A stretch of DNA of 15,907 bases from positions 3,091-18,997 of the forward strand of contig DOMR01000143.1 in NCBI GenBank assembly GCA_003509845.1, read 5' to 3'. Position 1 is the first letter of the stretch. Each line of letters starts with the position of its first letter. The position numbers and the translations under genes were made by a program. The stretch is from Chitinophagaceae bacterium (GTDB taxonomy: Bacteria; Bacteroidota; Bacteroidia; Chitinophagales; Chitinophagaceae). Below, in pieces: positions 1-6,924 of the stretch. The notes below the pieces were generated by a model that ran no database searches, was not told where the DNA came from, and saw only the letters and a program-made list of their open reading frames with translations.

Positions 1-81
1 TTGGTATTTTTTCTGAGCTGATTTGAAATCTTCCTCAGATAAAACCGGTGTAAAAATCACCATTAATTCGTAATTGTTCAT
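1..81 (-). CDS. rpsF: 30S ribosomal protein bS6, 5' end only (cut by window edge)
   Basis: Read leftward from an ATG at 81-79, the first 27 codons give MNNYELMVIFTP followed by VLSEEDFKSAQKKYQ. This matches the N-terminal beta strand and start of helix 1 of bS6, the small-subunit protein that binds the 16S rRNA central domain as a heterodimer with bS18. The frame is open to the window edge; the rest of the gene, and probably rpsR and rplI as in many bacteria, would lie outside. No Shine-Dalgarno sequence precedes the ATG, as is usual for Bacteroidota. The leader upstream can form hairpins that may serve autoregulation. The short length limits certainty, but the N-terminal signature is distinctive. 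Confidence 0.85.
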   Translation of the reverse strand, partial: MNNYELMVIFTPVLSEEDFKSAQKKYQ

Positions 82-114
82 TACTTGAATTTATTGGTTA
101 AATAATTGGTTTTT

Positions 115-165
115 CCCAATGGACATTCCGATTGCTCGGAACGAATCTGCCAAAACAGATTTGGG
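115..165 (-). promoter_or_regulatory. Structured rpsF mRNA leader, candidate bS6:bS18 autoregulatory element
   Basis: In rpsF mRNA sense (right to left), three helices can form. Hairpin 1 is AATCTG-TTTTGG-CAGATT (161-144). Hairpin 2 is TTCCGA-GCAA-TCGGAA (141-126), with a GNRA-type GCAA loop and a CCG in its 5' arm. A closing helix CCCAA/TTGGG pairs 165-161 with 119-115. An A/T-rich linker with two AACCAAT copies then leads to the ATG at 81. rpsF leaders in several phyla are known to bind bS6:bS18 through a CCG-containing structured motif. Whether this leader is that motif is inference; only the complementary arms are directly visible. Confidence 0.35.
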
Positions 166-169
166 AGGG

Positions 170-177
170 CGAAGGTA
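170..177 (-). promoter_or_regulatory. Possible -7 element for rpsF
   Basis: On the minus strand this reads TACCTTCG, one mismatch from the Bacteroidota -7 consensus TAnnTTTG. A transcript starting about 4-6 bases downstream would begin right at the closing helix of the rpsF leader. No TTTG -33 box lies at the expected spacing, so the call is weak. Confidence 0.2.
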
Positions 178-179
178 GG

Positions 180-1355
180 CTATTTTAAAGGTTTTTCGTC
201 ATTTTTTGCCTTAAAAATTATGACTGCTGGATAGTGATCGCTATAACCGCCGTTAAATTGATCCCCATTCCAGGTTCTTTTGGGGTAGCCCTGGTATTTT
301 CCGTTCTGCTCGGTCAAGGCAGCACTTCTGTATATTATTGATTTACAATATATTAGGTCATTAGGGGCTTCTAAGCTAGGTTGTATATGACTAGGGTATT
401 GGTTATTTTTATTGGCTATAGCAGGCTGGGGATGGCTGGTATCCGGCCCTTTTATTGATCGGCCACCTTGTTTTTCCTGCTCCATTGGCCAATTAGCATT
501 CAATAAAATTTGATCAAACAAGCTCCAACTATCTCGGTAGGCCATACTCCCCAGCCCCCTATTAAATAATTTTAAAAAGGGATTGTACATTTTTAAGTGT
601 TTTAAGCTTTTATTATTAGGGTTGTCATTAAAGTCACCCATCACTATGAATTTTGCTTTGGGGTCTCGGTTTTCAATACTATCCATAATTCTTTTACATA
701 CGGTTGCGGCCCAAATTCTTTTTTCAGCCGATGCGTTTTCACCCCCACGTCTACTTGGCCAATGGTTCACTAATATATGCACCCATGTTTTATCTAATTG
801 CCCTTGCACATATAATATATCACGGGTGGCATAGGTAGTAAAGTGAGTAGCGTCAGTTAAACTATAACTGCGGTATTGGTAGGGTTTAAAATGAGCGGGT
901 TGGTACATTAATGCGACATCAATCCCTCTGCTATCTTTTGAATCAAAATGAATAAACTGATAAGTATATTTTTTAATCATTGGTTCATCGGCTAGTTTTT
1001 TTAATACCATTTTGTTTTCAACTTCTGCAATACCTAATAATGAAATTCCACTAGCGTTATTTATTTTTCCGATTCCATAAATGACAGCAGCCAATTGCGC
1101 CGACTTGTTTTTAAAGCGTACACTATTATATTGCTTCGCGCTATTGGGTAAAAATTCTTCGTCTGCAACATTCAATTGATTAGTCGTATCATAATAATTT
1201 TCAAAATTATAAAAGCCAACAATAATGCTTTTTGCATCAGCAGTGCCTGTGCTTTGCGCTTTTGTTAAAAAGGGTAAGACGGTAATTAATAAAATGGGCA
1301 AGTGGAGAAGATACATTAACCAATATGCGCGAATACGGGAGTTTATTTTTTTCAT
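180..1355 (-). CDS. Secreted endonuclease/exonuclease/phosphatase (EEP) family protein
   Basis: A 391-residue Mg-dependent phosphoesterase of the EEP (DNase I-like) fold, probably a secreted nuclease. Residues about 1-34 are a signal peptide (basic start, hydrophobic core around 12-30, AQS near cleavage). EEP motifs follow in order: YNFENYYD (49-56), the metal-binding AEVEN (110-114), SRGIDVALMY (142-151), the catalytic-His motif NHWPSRRGG (197-205), GDFND (240-244), LFDQILL (279-285) and the terminal GGYSDHYP (369-376). All expected acidic and histidine residues are present. A polar insert at about 291-332 separates the last two motifs. The gene is divergent from the receptor and DUF5689 lipoprotein genes, so a joint role in degrading extracellular nucleic acid or phosphoesters is likely; the true substrate cannot be read from sequence. 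The stop is TAG at 182-180, just upstream of the rpsF leader, and no separate terminator is visible. Confidence 0.88.
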   Translation of the reverse strand: MKKINSRIRAYWLMYLLHLPILLITVLPFLTKAQSTGTADAKSIIVGFYNFENYYDTTNQLNVADEEFLPNSAKQYNSVRFKNKSAQLAAVIYGIGKINNASGISLLGIAEVENKMVLKKLADEPMIKKYTYQFIHFDSKDSRGIDVALMYQPAHFKPYQYRSYSLTDATHFTTYATRDILYVQGQLDKTWVHILVNHWPSRRGGENASAEKRIWAATVCKRIMDSIENRDPKAKFIVMGDFNDNPNNKSLKHLKMYNPFLKLFNRGLGSMAYRDSWSLFDQILLNANWPMEQEKQGGRSIKGPDTSHPQPAIANKNNQYPSHIQPSLEAPNDLIYCKSIIYRSAALTEQNGKYQGYPKRTWNGDQFNGGYSDHYPAVIIFKAKNDEKPLK

Positions 1356-1474
1356 GATTTTTTCATTTTTAATGGAACAATCAAGGTTTATTTATTTGTA
1401 TTTATGAGCGTATTAACCGCAATGTTTTGCTTTCTTGATTTATTCATATTGCGTTTTCAATAAAAGGCCAATCA

Positions 1475-3928
1475 ATGAGTCATCGATTTTGTCGCATCAT
1501 ATATTTTATCATTTTACTTTATCTGCATCAGCCAATCATGGCACAAGAAGAAGAGGCCAAAGAAAATACAGGTTTGCAAAACAGGGAAACGCTGATAGAA
1601 TTTAGTGCCAATTGGGTGCCCACTTTACTTTCAGCGTCTTCCTTGCCTATCTATAATTTATCTCAGTTCAATGGATTTGTTTTTAGTTGGGTGCCACGAG
1701 GTCAGTCATCCAATAGGGGCAGTTATATTGATGGAATTAATTGGCAAAGTAAAATTGGTGCTTGGGATTCATTCCATAGTTATGCAGCCTTGTATAAGGC
1801 ATTTCATTCCATTGATATGGTCTCCAATTTTGAATACTCAAAATTGGGTTTTGGTCATCCTGGTTCGGTTAGTTATTTAACAGGGAATACCCGCTTTTTA
1901 AAAAAGTCGGTTACCGTGGCTACGCGTTTTTCAAATAGTTCCTTTGTGTATGAAGGGCAATTACAATTGAATAGTGGGCCCCTTAAAAAACAGCATTGGT
2001 CCTATCAATTCAATGCGGTTTTTCAACAAGCGCCCATGGGTTTAATTCCCAATGGCTTTAAAAAATTAGCTGGGTTTGCTTTGAGTATAGATAAGCAATT
2101 AAAACAGGACCAATCTATTGGAATGACAATTTGGTGGGATCATGTTGCACAAGGAAAAATTGCGCCATCGGTAAAAGAGGCTTTTGATCTGTCATTGCAG
2201 CGTAATTATAATCCAAGTTGGGGTTGGTATAAGGGCAAGCCCTTTTATCCGAATCAAAAAAGTGGCGATGTGCCTGTTACTTATTTTAGGTATGAAAAAA
2301 AATGGCGTGAAACAGCGATACTATATATGCAAATGGGTGTAGCGCTAGGGGTACAAAAAAAATTCCAAATGGATTGGACCAAAACATTGGATCCGCGACC
2401 GGATTATTATAAATATTTACCTAGTTATAGCAAGGATAGTTTAGTGAGAAAAAAATTATTGGATTGGTTCACGTCAAATCCACAAGGACTACAAATTGAC
2501 TTTGATCACTTGGAGAAGATCAACCAATCCAATGCGACACAACAATCCTTTTATATCATTAACACCAAAGTAGCTAAGGTGCAGTTGTTGCGCTTGTCAA
2601 TGCGATTGCAGTATCAATTTCCTTTAGAATGGTCAGGCCAAATTGGTTTACATGCAGCAAAGGATGTCATCAGAAATTATAATGTCATTGAAAACCTGTT
2701 GGGTGGAAATTATTTTCTTAATTATAATGGATGGGTGGATGACAATGGATCTGCGACTAATTTTCAAAATGAAATTAGGCGGCCAGACCAAAAAATAAAA
2801 GCAGGACAAAGTTGGGGAGGTGATTATGCATTGCAAAATTCACAATTACAATTATGGGGGCAACTCCATAAACAAATGGCAAAATATGAATTTGGTGTTT
2901 CTCTTAAATACGAAAACAATCGCTTTAGTCGAACAGGGTTTAATCAAAATGGATTATTCCCTGTGCAAGCACTGGGGCAGTCCTCTGTTTTGTCATTTCC
3001 TTCCTATGGATTGAAGGCCCAATATTTATATAAGTTTTCCGGTCGGTTTTATGCAAAAACAATTTTGTTTCAACAAACCAATGCCCCTAATTCAAGCGAT
3101 ATTTATTTAGATCCTGCTGTTCATCCTAATACGGCTAGTTTTATTTTGCCTGAATTACATCGCGGTATTGATCTTGCTTTGTTTTATAGGGGAGTATATA
3201 CTAAAATTAATATGTCTATTTTTTGGCAATCCATTGCAAATGCCAGTGAAAAAAATTTGTTTTACCATGATCATTTTTTTGCTTTTGTGTATGGGATGCT
3301 AGGGCAAATGCAAACTATTCATAAAGGTGTTGAGTTGGGTATGGAAACACAATTTGGTGGGCCGCTGCAATTGTCTGCAGTGACTAGTTTTGGTCGTTAC
3401 TACATCGCAAATAATCCCTTGTATGAAATTAGATTGGTGAACGATTTATACAAAGTGGAATCAGGGGTGCTTCAATTACAAGGACTGCCAGCAACTTCCA
3501 ATCCGCAATGGGTGCAAGCTATTTCGATACAATACCAGCCTGATTATTCAAGTAGAATTGGCATTACGGGCGTTTATTCATTGAAAAGGTCCATTGATTA
3601 CAATTATTACAGGCGTTCTATGTTATTGAAAAATCAAATTAACAATGATATAAATTGGAATCTGATTCAATCCGAAAATTACTTGCCCAATCAATGGGTA
3701 TTTAATGTGTTTATGTCTAAGCAATATACGTTTGCTATCAAAAACAAAAAACAGACAATCCGATTTAGCGCGAGTATACGAAATGTATTAAATACGCTCA
3801 TCCCGCTTTTTTCTTTTGAACAATCCAGGTTTGATTATGCAGCATTTCGACTTGAAAAATTTCCTTTGAAATATATGTATGACCAAGGAACAACCTATGC
3901 CTTAGGGGCGCAATTACAAATTCAATAA
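1475..3928 (+). CDS. TonB-dependent receptor-like outer-membrane protein without N-terminal extension
   Basis: An 817-residue outer-membrane protein. A signal peptide ends near residue 24 (IMAQ/EEEA). A plug-like segment follows (about 40-140; SANWVPTLLSAS, GSYIDGINW), then a long region of alternating aromatic and polar residues typical of a transmembrane beta barrel. Internal motifs YNPSWGW (245-251) and DPRPDYYKYLPSY (306-318) place it, from memory, in a Bacteroidota receptor subfamily found beside DUF5689 proteins and EEP nucleases. Unusually, only about 15 residues separate the signal peptide from the plug: there is no carboxypeptidase-regulatory-like domain and no obvious TonB box. An AAAGG at 1463-1467 lies 7 bases before the ATG, an unusually good ribosome binding site for this phylum. 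It is probably co-transcribed with the lipoprotein gene at 4021. The ligand is unknown; nucleic acid or nucleotides are inferred from the neighbours. Confidence 0.8.
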   Translation: MSHRFCRIIYFIILLYLHQPIMAQEEEAKENTGLQNRETLIEFSANWVPTLLSASSLPIYNLSQFNGFVFSWVPRGQSSNRGSYIDGINWQSKIGAWDSFHSYAALYKAFHSIDMVSNFEYSKLGFGHPGSVSYLTGNTRFLKKSVTVATRFSNSSFVYEGQLQLNSGPLKKQHWSYQFNAVFQQAPMGLIPNGFKKLAGFALSIDKQLKQDQSIGMTIWWDHVAQGKIAPSVKEAFDLSLQRNYNPSWGWYKGKPFYPNQKSGDVPVTYFRYEKKWRETAILYMQMGVALGVQKKFQMDWTKTLDPRPDYYKYLPSYSKDSLVRKKLLDWFTSNPQGLQIDFDHLEKINQSNATQQSFYIINTKVAKVQLLRLSMRLQYQFPLEWSGQIGLHAAKDVIRNYNVIENLLGGNYFLNYNGWVDDNGSATNFQNEIRRPDQKIKAGQSWGGDYALQNSQLQLWGQLHKQMAKYEFGVSLKYENNRFSRTGFNQNGLFPVQALGQSSVLSFPSYGLKAQYLYKFSGRFYAKTILFQQTNAPNSSDIYLDPAVHPNTASFILPELHRGIDLALFYRGVYTKINMSIFWQSIANASEKNLFYHDHFFAFVYGMLGQMQTIHKGVELGMETQFGGPLQLSAVTSFGRYYIANNPLYEIRLVNDLYKVESGVLQLQGLPATSNPQWVQAISIQYQPDYSSRIGITGVYSLKRSIDYNYYRRSMLLKNQINNDINWNLIQSENYLPNQWVFNVFMSKQYTFAIKNKKQTIRFSASIRNVLNTLIPLFSFEQSRFDYAAFRLEKFPLKYMYDQGTTYALGAQLQIQ

Positions 3929-3933
3929 AAATA

Positions 3934-4008
3934 TCTTCTATAAAAACTTCTTCTACAATCACCTCTTCTATTAAAATGTCTTCTAATTAATACTTCTTTA
4001 TTCATCCA
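3934..4008 (+). repeat. 15-bp-period tandem repeat between receptor and lipoprotein genes
   Basis: The heptamer TCTTCTA occurs exactly at 3934, 3949, 3964 and 3979, a strict 15-bp period. A degenerate fifth unit (TTCTTTA) begins at 3994. The other 8 bases of each unit are A/T-rich and variable. The array fills most of the 92-base spacer between the receptor stop and the lipoprotein start. Because 15 is a multiple of 3, one forward frame reads SSIKT-SSTIT-SSIKM-SSN before a stop, but it lacks a supported start. Function is unknown. Confidence 0.75.
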
Positions 4009-4020
4009 AAATATCATTTT

Positions 4021-4866
4021 ATGAAAAATCAAAATCGGTACTATTCATTTTTTAATTTATTATTCATTATTTCCATGTTGTTTTTTTCGGCCTGCTTAAA
4101 AAAAACGGCTTACGCTGAAAAAGTAATTGGGCTTTCAACGGATACATTAATCACTATAAAAAATTTACGAAAATTACATTTGACAAATCGGGTGGAACCA
4201 ATTACAAAATCATGGATGATTGAAGGGGTGGTGGTGGGGAATGATGAGCATGATAATATTTACAAGTCAATCATTATTCAAGACAGCACTGGGGGGATTG
4301 TTTTGCTATTGGATGGAACCAATTTATACCAAAATTATCCAGTGGGTGCTTTCTTACGGGTGCGTATTCAAAATTTATTTTTAACGGACTACCGAAAAAT
4401 GCAACAATTGGTAGCAGGGGTGGATACCTCCAACGGTACTTTAGTCACAGGTGGTATACCCGTGCCTTTGTTTGAAAAACATATTACCACGCTTTCTGAT
4501 CATTATAAAATTATTCCAATCGAAGTTGCTTTTAAAAACTTAGGAGATTCTTTACAGGGCAGATTAATTAGAATTATGAATGTTGAATTTTCGGCAACAG
4601 ATACTGGACAAACTTATGCGGATTATAAAAATAAAACGGGGGCTAGTAGGGCATTAAAGTTTTGTACAGGTGGAACTATTTATATACGGTCCAGCGGGTA
4701 TGCCGATTTTGCCGGTATTGCCACCCCTACAGGTAACGGATCTGTGATTGGGATTTACTCGGTGTACAATAGTGAAAAGCAGTTATTGATTCGTGACACA
4801 AGTGACATTTTGTTAAAAAATAAGCGATGTACAGGGGCTGCTTGGCTGCAAAATTTACCTCAATAG
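4021..4866 (+). CDS. DUF5689 (OB-fold) outer-membrane lipoprotein
   Basis: A 281-residue predicted lipoprotein. Residues 1-24 form a lipoprotein signal with lipobox FFSA-C, so Cys25 would be lipidated. The -3 residue is Phe rather than the usual Leu, Val or Ile. The body resembles DUF5689: IKNLRKLHL, then WMIEGVVVGNDEHDNIYKS and IIIQDSTGGIVLLL (about 65-97). That pattern of a GvV strand, a turn, an IQD strand and a GGI strand is typical of OB folds, which often bind nucleic acid or oligosaccharide. A second beta-rich half follows (LQGRLIRIMNVEF and GTIYIRSSGYADFAG). It lies 92 bases downstream of the receptor gene on the same strand and is probably the surface ligand-binding partner. No Shine-Dalgarno sequence is present. 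The family assignment is from memory of the motif; ligand and partner are inferred. Confidence 0.75.
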   Translation: MKNQNRYYSFFNLLFIISMLFFSACLKKTAYAEKVIGLSTDTLITIKNLRKLHLTNRVEPITKSWMIEGVVVGNDEHDNIYKSIIIQDSTGGIVLLLDGTNLYQNYPVGAFLRVRIQNLFLTDYRKMQQLVAGVDTSNGTLVTGGIPVPLFEKHITTLSDHYKIIPIEVAFKNLGDSLQGRLIRIMNVEFSATDTGQTYADYKNKTGASRALKFCTGGTIYIRSSGYADFAGIATPTGNGSVIGIYSVYNSEKQLLIRDTSDILLKNKRCTGAAWLQNLPQ

Positions 4867-4888
4867 GCTTATTGAAGGACAGTCTGTC
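4858..4888 (+). other. Small hairpin and adjacent inverted repeat before htpG
   Basis: TCAATA-ggct-TATTGA (4860-4875) overlaps the lipoprotein stop codon and can extend by CC/GG with one bulged A. Immediately downstream is GACAG-T-CTGTC (4878-4888), a perfect 5-1-5 inverted repeat shaped like a protein binding site rather than a hairpin. No U-run follows, so a strong terminator is unlikely. Either could be a weak transcription boundary or an operator for htpG; no known site is recognised. Confidence 0.3.
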
Positions 4889-4941
4889 AGCATTTGTTAT
4901 TTGGTATTTTCTTTGCTAGTCTACTACTAAATGTAATAATT

Positions 4942-6816
4942 ATGCAAAAAGGTCAAATAAGGGTTCAGACAGAGAACATCTTTCCAATCATTAAGAAGTT
5001 TCTTTATAGCGATCACGAGATATTTTTAAGGGAGTTAGTGAGTAATGCTGTGGATGCCTCTCAAAAATTGAAAACCTTAAGTGGCAAAGGGGAAGTGAAA
5101 GGGGCCATTGGTGATTTAAGGGTAGATGTTGTTTTAGATGCCAAGGAAAAAACTTTATCCATTATTGATAATGGTATTGGTATGTCAAGTGCCGAAGTGG
5201 ACAAGTATATAAACCAAGTGGCATTTAGTGGCGCCGAGGAGTTTGTTACCAAATACAAGGATACCAGTATTATTGGTCATTTTGGTTTGGGTTTTTATAG
5301 CTCCTTTATGGTGAGTGATAAAGTAGATATTTATAGTAAAAGTCATACGGACACCCCTGGTGTGTTTTGGAGTTGTGATGGCAGTACCGAATACGAATTG
5401 TATGAAGTGGATTATAGCGCAAGGGGTACAAAAATTGTTTTGCATATTAATGAGGAAAGTGCCGAATTTTTAGATCCACATCGTGTGAAATCAATTTTAG
5501 AAAGATTTTGTAAATTTTTGCCTGTAGCCATTTATTTTACGGATGCAAATGCCGAGAAGAAAGAAGCGACCAAGGAAGAAGGTAAAGCAGAAGAATTGGA
5601 AATCGAAAAATCAATCAATAATACCAATCCAATTTGGGTGCGTAAACCTGCGGATTTAACCAAGGAAGATTATGAAAAGTTTTATAAGGAGTTATATCCA
5701 TTTGGAGAAACACCTTTGTTTTGGATTCATTTAAATGTGGATTATCCATTTAATTTAACGGGTGTTTTATATTTCCCTAAAATCAAACAAAGTTTTGAAA
5801 TACAAAAGGATAAAATTCAGCTGTATTGTAACCAAGTGTTTGTAACTGATGAGGTAAAGGACATTGTCCCTGAATTTTTAATGTTATTACATGGGGTTAT
5901 TGATAGTCCAGACATTCCATTAAATGTAAGTCGTAGCTATTTACAAGGGGATCCAAATGTGAAAAAAATTAATGCACACATTACCAAAAAAGTAGCAGAT
6001 AAATTAGAGGAAATATTCAATAGCGATCGTAAGTCCTTTGAAGAAAAGTGGGAAAGCTTAGGTTTGTTTGTGAAGTATGGTATGATTACGGACGATAAGT
6101 TTTTAGATAAAGCGAATAAGTTTTTAATTATGGAAGATGCTGCAAATGCTGGTACTTTTTATACTTTGGATGAATATAAAACAGCTACAGCAGCGACGCA
6201 AAAAAATAAGGACGGCAAGCAAGTATTATTATACACCACTAATCCAGTACAACAAGATGCTTTTATTCAAGCTGCAGTTGCAAAAGGATATAAAGTGGTT
6301 AAGTTAGAAACAATGGTTGATGCTGCTTTCATTAATAATGTAGAGATGAAATGGGAAGGTGTTCAGTTTGTTCGTGTGGATGCAGATGTAGTTGACAACT
6401 TAATTGATAAGCAAGAAAATGTAGATTCAATTTTATCAAAAGAGGAAGTAGAACAAGCTAAAAAATTATTTGAATTCCAAGTGCCTGAAATTACTTTAAC
6501 AGTGGAGGTGAAAGGATTAAGTCAGGATGCGGCACCGATTGTTGCAACACGTCCTGAGTTTATGCGTCGAATGAAAGATATGGCAGGTATGGGCGGTGGC
6601 GGAATGACCGCATTCTATGCGCAGATGCCTGATGAAGTTCATTTAACTGTAAATGGTAACCATCCCATTTATCAAACCTTATTAAAGGAGCCAGATGTAG
6701 ATAAGCAACAAAAGCAAGCACGTAATTTAGCGGACTTGGCATTGCTTTCACAAGGCTTATTAAAAGGAGCGGAGTTGACTAACTTCATCAATAGAAGTGT
6801 TGACTTATTGAAGTAA
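4942..6816 (+). CDS. htpG: Molecular chaperone HtpG (bacterial Hsp90)
   Basis: A cytoplasmic ATP-dependent Hsp90 chaperone of 624 residues. The GHKL ATPase signatures are all present: RELVSNAVDA with E31, N35 and D38; DNGIGM (76-81); GHFGLGFYS (112-120); and the GT of RGTKI (161-165). The middle domain carries WIHLNVDYPFNLTG and the conserved IPLNVSRSYLQ, whose Arg331 corresponds to the ATP-contacting arginine. A charged linker at about 203-225 separates the two domains. The C-terminal part has a GMGGGGM stretch followed by the dimerisation region. The ATG at 4942 is chosen over an in-frame TTG at 4894, because MQKGQIRVQTEN aligns with the family start and the 16 extra residues would be hydrophobic and out of place. 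No Shine-Dalgarno sequence is seen. Transcription ends at the hairpin at 6871-6902. Confidence 0.97.
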   Translation: MQKGQIRVQTENIFPIIKKFLYSDHEIFLRELVSNAVDASQKLKTLSGKGEVKGAIGDLRVDVVLDAKEKTLSIIDNGIGMSSAEVDKYINQVAFSGAEEFVTKYKDTSIIGHFGLGFYSSFMVSDKVDIYSKSHTDTPGVFWSCDGSTEYELYEVDYSARGTKIVLHINEESAEFLDPHRVKSILERFCKFLPVAIYFTDANAEKKEATKEEGKAEELEIEKSINNTNPIWVRKPADLTKEDYEKFYKELYPFGETPLFWIHLNVDYPFNLTGVLYFPKIKQSFEIQKDKIQLYCNQVFVTDEVKDIVPEFLMLLHGVIDSPDIPLNVSRSYLQGDPNVKKINAHITKKVADKLEEIFNSDRKSFEEKWESLGLFVKYGMITDDKFLDKANKFLIMEDAANAGTFYTLDEYKTATAATQKNKDGKQVLLYTTNPVQQDAFIQAAVAKGYKVVKLETMVDAAFINNVEMKWEGVQFVRVDADVVDNLIDKQENVDSILSKEEVEQAKKLFEFQVPEITLTVEVKGLSQDAAPIVATRPEFMRRMKDMAGMGGGGMTAFYAQMPDEVHLTVNGNHPIYQTLLKEPDVDKQQKQARNLADLALLSQGLLKGAELTNFINRSVDLLK

Positions 6817-6870
6817 TATTATTTTTGTAAGTATTTTATTATTCCAATAATAGAAATTAAGAAATAACGT

Positions 6871-6902
6871 AAAGCGAAGTGGTGTTAATACTACTTCGCT
6901 TT
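6871..6902. terminator. Bidirectional intrinsic terminator between htpG and recJ
   Basis: The arms AAAGCGAAGTGGT (6871-6883) and ACTACTTCGCTTT (6890-6902) pair over 13 bases with one G-U, closing a 6-base loop. The stem is A-rich on the left and T-rich on the right, so it can act in both directions, as expected between the convergent htpG and recJ genes. Confidence 0.88.
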
Positions 6903-6924
6903 ATTGCTTAAATAAGTGGGGTAG

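Noticed and set aside
583..834. Forward ORF of 83 codons inside the EEP nuclease gene, and similar antisense ORFs elsewhere (for example 5061-5445, 9678-9881, 10671-10976)
   Set aside because: Each lies wholly inside a well-supported gene on the other strand, with no recognisable product or initiation signal.
3928..3993. 15-bp repeat as coding sequence fused to the receptor by frameshift
   Set aside because: The receptor ends at a normal stop after its last barrel strand, no convincing slippery site precedes the stop, and the repeat frame has no start codon with support.
4894..4941. TTG-initiated N-terminal extension of HtpG with a hydrophobic start
   Set aside because: The extension does not resemble any Hsp90 N-terminus, and HtpG is cytoplasmic. 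The ATG at 4942 aligns exactly with the family.
6837..6852. TATTATT-cc-AATAATA inverted repeat after htpG
   Set aside because: The arms are AT-only with a 2-base loop, and it is overshadowed by the strong 13-bp terminator just downstream.
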